Below are positions 61,701 to 64,000 of a stretch of DNA of 64,000 nucleotides, piece after piece. Both the position numbers and the translations under genes were made by a program. The stretch covers positions 1 through 64,000 of the forward strand of contig NZ_VJZD01000005.1 of NCBI RefSeq assembly GCF_009377175.1, read 5' to 3'. Within the stretch, counting starts at the first letter, position 1. Every line of letters begins with the position of its first letter. The DNA is from Streptomyces adustus (lineage in GTDB: Bacteria; Actinomycetota; Actinomycetes; Streptomycetales; Streptomycetaceae). The notes beneath the pieces are model-generated. The model ran no database searches, was not told the DNA's origin, and saw only the letters and a list, made by a program, of their open reading frames with translations.

Positions 61701-64000
61701 CGTCGACCGGGATCGGGTAGCGGTCGGCCAGGTCCGCGGCGAGGGCCGCGGCGTGGGCGTCGAGCTCCGCGTAGCTCAGGGAGTGTCCGTCCGCGGTCAC
61801 GACGGCGCAGGCGTGCGGGGTGCGCACGACCTGGTGTGCGAAACCCTCGGCGACGGTGGTGAAGCCCGGTTCGGGGGCGGGCCCGCGTCCGAACCGCGGC
61901 AGGGAGCGCCGGTAGGGGGCGACCAGTTCCCGCGGGGTGGAGCGCCCGCCCGCGGCGAGTGCGTCCACGCCCCGCCGCAGCAGGTCGGCCATCGCCTCGA
62001 CGGCCTCGCCGGTGAAGCGGTCCTCGGCGTACTCCCACAGCAGGTCGAGCCCGTCGGCATGTTCGAGGACGGAGACCGTCATCGGGCACTTGGCCTCCGG
62101 GGCGGCCCACCACAGAGGACGCTGGGCACAGCCCGGCAGACGCAGTGCGCCGAAGTCGGTGTTCTCCAGGACGAACAGCACGTCGAACGGGGTGCCGTCG
62201 CCGACGGCCTCCCAGCCGGTCAGCACGTCGGCGAGGGCCACGTCCTGGCGCTGTAGCACCTGCCCGGTGTCGGCTCCGGTACGGGTGAGCTGGGAGCGCA
62301 GGCCCTCACCCGGTGACACCGTCACCGGCAGCAGCACGGTGTTGGCCAGCATCCCCACGCTGTCCTGGAAGTCGCGGACGGGGCGGTTGGCGACCGGGGC
62401 GGCGATGCGGGGGCGGAGCAGGCCGGTCGCGCCGTACAGGCTCCAGGAGAATGCGCCCAGCAGCACCTGGAAGCGGGTCAAGCCGAGCTCGGCGCAGAGC
62501 CGGTCGACCTCGGCCCGGCGCACCACGTCGAGGGTGGTGTGGAGGAGCTGAGCCCGCGGTGCCGGACCGCCGGCCCGGTCCAGAAGCGGTTCCTGGGGTT
62601 CCTCCAGGCCTCGGTAGTAGGCCAGAAGCTCGTTACGCCGCTCCTGGTAGGCGGCGGTGGCGAACCAGTCGGACTGCCAGGCGGCGAAGTCCAGCGGGGT
62701 GGGTGCCGCTGTCCTGCTCTCGCCGGCGTCGGTACCGGTACCGGTTTCGGCGTAGGCGGTGGACAGATCCTGGAGCAGGACGCTCAGCGACCAGCCGTCG
62801 ACGGCAATGTGGTGCAGGTGCAGCAGCAGGGTGCCGCCGCCGTCGTCGGGCATCCAGCAGGCCCGCAGCATGCGCGGCACGGCGAGGTCGAAGGGTTCGG
62901 CGAAGAAGGTGTCGGCGAAGGCGTGCGCCTCCTGCTCGTCCCACGTGCGGCCCTCGCCCGGATCGTGCCAGGGGTCGTACGGCTCGTCGACGGTCTGCCG
63001 CAGCCCGTGCGGTCCGAGGGCGAAGCCCGTGCGCAGTGCTTGGTGGCGTGCCACCACGGTCCGCAGCGCCCGCCGCAGCGCGGTGGTGTCGACGGGTCCG
63101 TCCACACGGAAGGCCTGGTTGACGGAGTAGGCGCGGGACGAGGGAGTACGACGCTGCAGCAGCCACAGGCGTTCCTGCTCGGCGGTGGCGGCCGCCGACC
63201 GGGCGTCGGTCCTCTGCGGCGCCGGGTAGGTGCTCTTCTCGCCCGTCCCGGCCGCGGCGACGGCCCGCGCGATGCCGGCCATGTCTGCGTGGAGGACGTC
63301 CGTCTGCGCCACGTCGCAGCCCCATCGCCGGCGGATCGCGAAGCAGAGCCGCAAGGCCTTCAACGAGTCGCCACCACTGGCGATCCACCGGTCGCCGAGC
63401 CCGAGGCCCGTCGTCTGCAGGATGTCCTCGGCCAGTTCCAGGACCTCCCGCTCGGTACCCGTCGCGGTGCGGGCGTCCGTCGCGGCGGGCCGCCAGGGCC
63501 GGTCGGCCAGCCGCAGCAGGGCGGCCTGGTCGACCTTGCCATTGGCGTTGAGCGGCAGTTCCTTGAGGCGATGAATTTGGTGCGGGCGCATGTAGGCGGG
63601 CAGGTGGGCCGTCAGATGGGCGTCGAATTCCTCGTAGGACAGATCCTGTTGCAGGACCACGAACGCCAGCAGTTCGTTCGGGCCCTCTTCGCCCGCGCGC
63701 CGGGTGCACACATGGGCCCGCCGGATCGCCGGATGGGACAGGACCCGGCGTTCCACCTCGCCGGGCTCGATCCGGAAGCCGCGGACCTTGACCTGGCGGT
63801 CGGTCCGGCCGACGTACTCGATCCGGCCCTCGTCGTCGCACCGCACCAGGTCCCCGGTGCGGTAGTACCGCTCGGCGCCGCCGTCGAGCCATGCCAGTCG
63901 TACGAAGCGCCGCTCGGTCTCCTCGGGAAGGTTGCGGTAGCCGGCCGCGAGTCCCTCGCCGCTGAGCAGGAGCTCGGCCACCTCGCCGGGCGCGGCGGTC
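55738..64000 (-). CDS. hybrid NRPS-PKS megasynthase, partial: A-PCP-C-A-PCP-KS-KR-ACP-TE
   Basis: The gene enters from beyond 64000; about 2,750 codons are seen. Domains by position: A1 C-terminus (63520-64000, YYRTGDLV, NANGKVDQ), PCP1 (Ser in GGDSLKALRL), C (61900-63190, HHIAVDG), A2 (60390-61830, TSGSTGTPKG, YGPTETH, PSGKLDR), PCP2 (FFEAGASSLTLM), KS (58760-60030, Cys in TACSSS, EAHGTGT, SQLGHLGAAAG), KR (56890-57620, GGTGGIG), ACP (LGADSLTLL) and TE (55750-56550, GWSFGARVAM with TDHYG). There is no AT between KS and KR, so malonate must be loaded in trans. A2 pocket residues D-V-Q-(Y/V)-V-A-H-V-V-K resemble proline-activating domains. The TE ends the line by hydrolysis or cyclisation. The last module thus extends a prolyl-type residue by two carbons. 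Confidence 0.92.
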   Translation of the reverse strand, partial: TAAPGEVAELLLSGEGLAAGYRNLPEETERRFVRLAWLDGGAERYYRTGDLVRCDDEGRIEYVGRTDRQVKVRGFRIEPGEVERRVLSHPAIRRAHVCTRRAGEEGPNELLAFVVLQQDLSYEEFDAHLTAHLPAYMRPHQIHRLKELPLNANGKVDQAALLRLADRPWRPAATDARTATGTEREVLELAEDILQTTGLGLGDRWIASGGDSLKALRLCFAIRRRWGCDVAQTDVLHADMAGIARAVAAAGTGEKSTYPAPQRTDARSAAATAEQERLWLLQRRTPSSRAYSVNQAFRVDGPVDTTALRRALRTVVARHQALRTGFALGPHGLRQTVDEPYDPWHDPGEGRTWDEQEAHAFADTFFAEPFDLAVPRMLRACWMPDDGGGTLLLHLHHIAVDGWSLSVLLQDLSTAYAETGTGTDAGESRTAAPTPLDFAAWQSDWFATAAYQERRNELLAYYRGLEEPQEPLLDRAGGPAPRAQLLHTTLDVVRRAEVDRLCAELGLTRFQVLLGAFSWSLYGATGLLRPRIAAPVANRPVRDFQDSVGMLANTVLLPVTVSPGEGLRSQLTRTGADTGQVLQRQDVALADVLTGWEAVGDGTPFDVLFVLENTDFGALRLPGCAQRPLWWAAPEAKCPMTVSVLEHADGLDLLWEYAEDRFTGEAVEAMADLLRRGVDALAAGGRSTPRELVAPYRRSLPRFGRGPAPEPGFTTVAEGFAHQVVRTPHACAVVTADGHSLSYAELDAHAAALAADLADRYPIPVDGTPCRAALYLDPSAEHVVALLALARLNVTAVPLDPSYPAEVLRHVLERVDPLCVLTASEPASALDVLLPDGIVRHPVALAPRPAESATAPYDGRTHDGDRPLYTLFTSGSTGTPKGVQISDRTLCDLIQWQSGPGGLAASAATQQFSMLSFDVSFQEIFGTLCTGGRLQLVQPGWRQDVPALLDRLESAGAERIFMPYVALQLLAEYGVRLGRYPSRLREVVTAGEQLVCTDTIRRWFAGLPGARLFNHYGPTETHVVSALCLEGDPRQWPERPAIGRPVAGADLRVVDALGDALPPGCTGELLLGGTMTTRCYLDDPVLDDERFLDVPGEGLFYRSGDRAWFDHDGLLHYAGRDDQQIKLSGHRLELGSVEAALLRHPAVVNAVVARDGDRLTACLEFRDETPTAEDLTAHLAALLPSYVRVDRFRRLTALPRTPSGKLDRKAALRAPGEDIRRTVAARARLSAQEARLTAAFEAVTGASIEPDQTFFEAGASSLTLMRFHLRCTTELGLRFGVAELFEHVTVRALARHLAAEDVPGSRTAAVEATGEGVGTDPAEPIAIVGMAVRVPGAPDLAAFWDLVVSGGTGIRRFDAPEGVVGAHSTLDGMFDFDPGHFGISPHDARLMDPQQRHLLMACVQALAHAGVRDTSATRVGLVAGAGENTYFQSLLREADPARLPDGFQLALHHEKDFLATKAAYHLGLTGPAFSAQTACSSSLVAVHLAAGLLRQGDADVMLAGGVLIDPGLTGGYRYRPQHIFSADGDCRPFSDDATGTVGASGIGVVVLKPLRHARRDGDTVYAVITGSAINNDGAAKMSYTAPSLAGQREVIRTALARAGRTGADLGYVEAHGTGTRLGDPIEVSALRQAFDVGESGRCALSSVKSQLGHLGAAAGVVGLVRAALALHHGTIPPNLNFRAFNPEIGPDPTPFHVPTRATAWPAGRARVAAVSSFGIGGTNAHVVLEPETRAGTDPSATVPECLVLSASSARALTADAARIAEHLRLRPEHYEPALRHLQAGRPARPLRVAAPVSGVDSAVRWLSSVAAGEIPHAVLDPDTPPVPAADRAAHDLARQWNAGRNIDWQPGPAPAPWDFPPPSFALAPYELDRTPKAVPTGPRRLPQAEWLHQPYWVRLRRATQDGTVPRSQRARVVFVVAPWTVPREAFDAFGTVGARVVRVRPADAFARRGPDVYEADPADPASLRLLFDALSEEVGDCLADTEWVHALPLAVAGPVGMGALAEARHACLDTTAALAQAVSGHTGSPRVWWLSYGARPVNGTVQRPELALLAGPVEVAHQENVLAGHWLDLPDGGLARWAPHVASVIAQMRRAPQDPTGPALPRQLALRQGYWWRPGIAPVPTMPAAEPVVPSGDDTVHLVLGGTGGIGRAVAAWLLEHTDGRILLLSRKPRLPEELARWAGRITLVEADLAALPPHEAAAAVAAHTARLDSVIHAAGQGFGSLLLRRDAGAMRAGAAARENGALVVERLIETFRPDLAVYCSSMAALLGGTGHTDYAAGASLLDGFAHHRAAETDRTVRISVDWDIWRETGMATRAPAADSRHQAHLEVGLTVEEGMAVFGRALALQLPQLLVSTTDIESSRAFYAPAPQARTEPAAGVPAGPARDAADEAATADAAESAERAAVMTRVIQDLLGVDDFAPDDSLYDLGADSLTLLSLIAQIEDDYGVEFDLATFSHRVSLVEILKHLQEALAPAPAHRMALTTSPVTVDVWQEGTGSAVLCLVHPVGGDIQAYRSLAAALGPEPTVCLIADPALRSPGLPSWSLAERARLYDAALRERFGAREHRLHLAGWSFGARVAMEMAALAEAAGDPVHALCLLDPPPPRADALVAAYDETHLETVFAAELGAGASAASAEHAQAYAERLARCCRANLHALGEHRVRPLTLTPTLLWLAEQPTAGVPAPGDPRETARQWDACLPASALRRTLPTDHYGVVAPPHVHTVAETITSTLADVAAGPRPDREHTSERAL

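Noticed and set aside
55759-62256. Very long frames (939 and 1,198 codons) antisense to the NRPS-PKS
   Set aside because: Shadow frames of the megasynthase; low-complexity Arg/Gly/Val composition.
1-64000. Search by eye for CRISPR arrays, tRNA and rRNA genes
   Set aside because: No regularly spaced long repeats, tRNA-like cloverleaf with a GTTCGA-type T-arm or rRNA segments were noticed. A tRNA scan program would be needed to be certain.

Overview
The window looks like Streptomyces DNA or a very close relative. Base composition is very GC-rich, many genes start with GTG or TTG, and it encodes families largely confined to sporulating actinomycetes: an SsgA-like protein, a WhiB-like protein, a SARP remnant and a STAND (HTH/NB-ARC/TPR) regulator. 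The density of insertion sequences, truncated genes, inverted duplications and paralogous pairs suggests a chromosome arm or a large linear plasmid rather than the conserved core. That placement is inference.

Layout. 0-10 kb: an IS110-family element, a WXG100/polymorphic-toxin-like gene broken by two compensating G-run indels, a small secreted protein, an IS256-family remnant, an unknown gene and a 1,259-residue secreted subtilase. A 268-bp inverted duplication (3576-3843 and 9731-9998) brackets the 4-9.7 kb part. 10-20.5 kb: SsgA-like protein, a divergent STAND regulator, a small secreted protein, a giant secreted sedolisin with kelch repeats, a WhiB-like protein and a cytoplasmic protein of unknown role. 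21-25 kb: two tandem AraC regulators, then a gene graveyard made of an adenylation-PCP remnant, a P450 remnant and the last 37 codons of a metallo-beta-lactamase-fold gene whose full-length relative lies at 45-46 kb. 25-28 kb: secreted alpha/beta hydrolase, cupin and an SDR.

28.4-31.9 kb is a self-contained replication-like module. A non-coding stretch carries ten GTCGCT boxes, mostly in pairs with 9-bp pitch. It is followed by three overlapping genes: an AEP primase-polymerase, a P4/D5-type SF3 helicase and a small conserved protein. This is the most plasmid- or satellite-like part of the window. 32-48 kb holds regulator/enzyme sets (HxlR, alpha/beta hydrolase with a palindromic operator and its probable TetR, and a TetR with an SDR), two orphan peptide-binding lipoproteins, a degenerate MHYT-type membrane protein, a PAS-GAF-SpoIIE-ATPase phosphatase, a Tat-exported MBL hydrolase and a second copy of the SDR with a conserved leader.

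48-64 kb is the edge of a biosynthetic gene cluster. From right to left it has a partial hybrid NRPS-PKS (A-PCP-C-A-PCP-KS-KR-ACP-TE, with no AT domain; the complete A domain has a proline-like specificity code), a GSCFA-family protein and an SGNH protein in overlapping reading frames. An IS200/IS605 element (tnpA/tnpB) then separates these from a TauD-type Fe(II)/2-oxoglutarate dioxygenase. To the left are an ECF sigma factor, a LuxR-type regulator and an internally deleted SARP gene. The likely product is a short peptide-polyketide acid containing a cyclic imino acid. Loss of the SARP and the IS insertion may have weakened expression.
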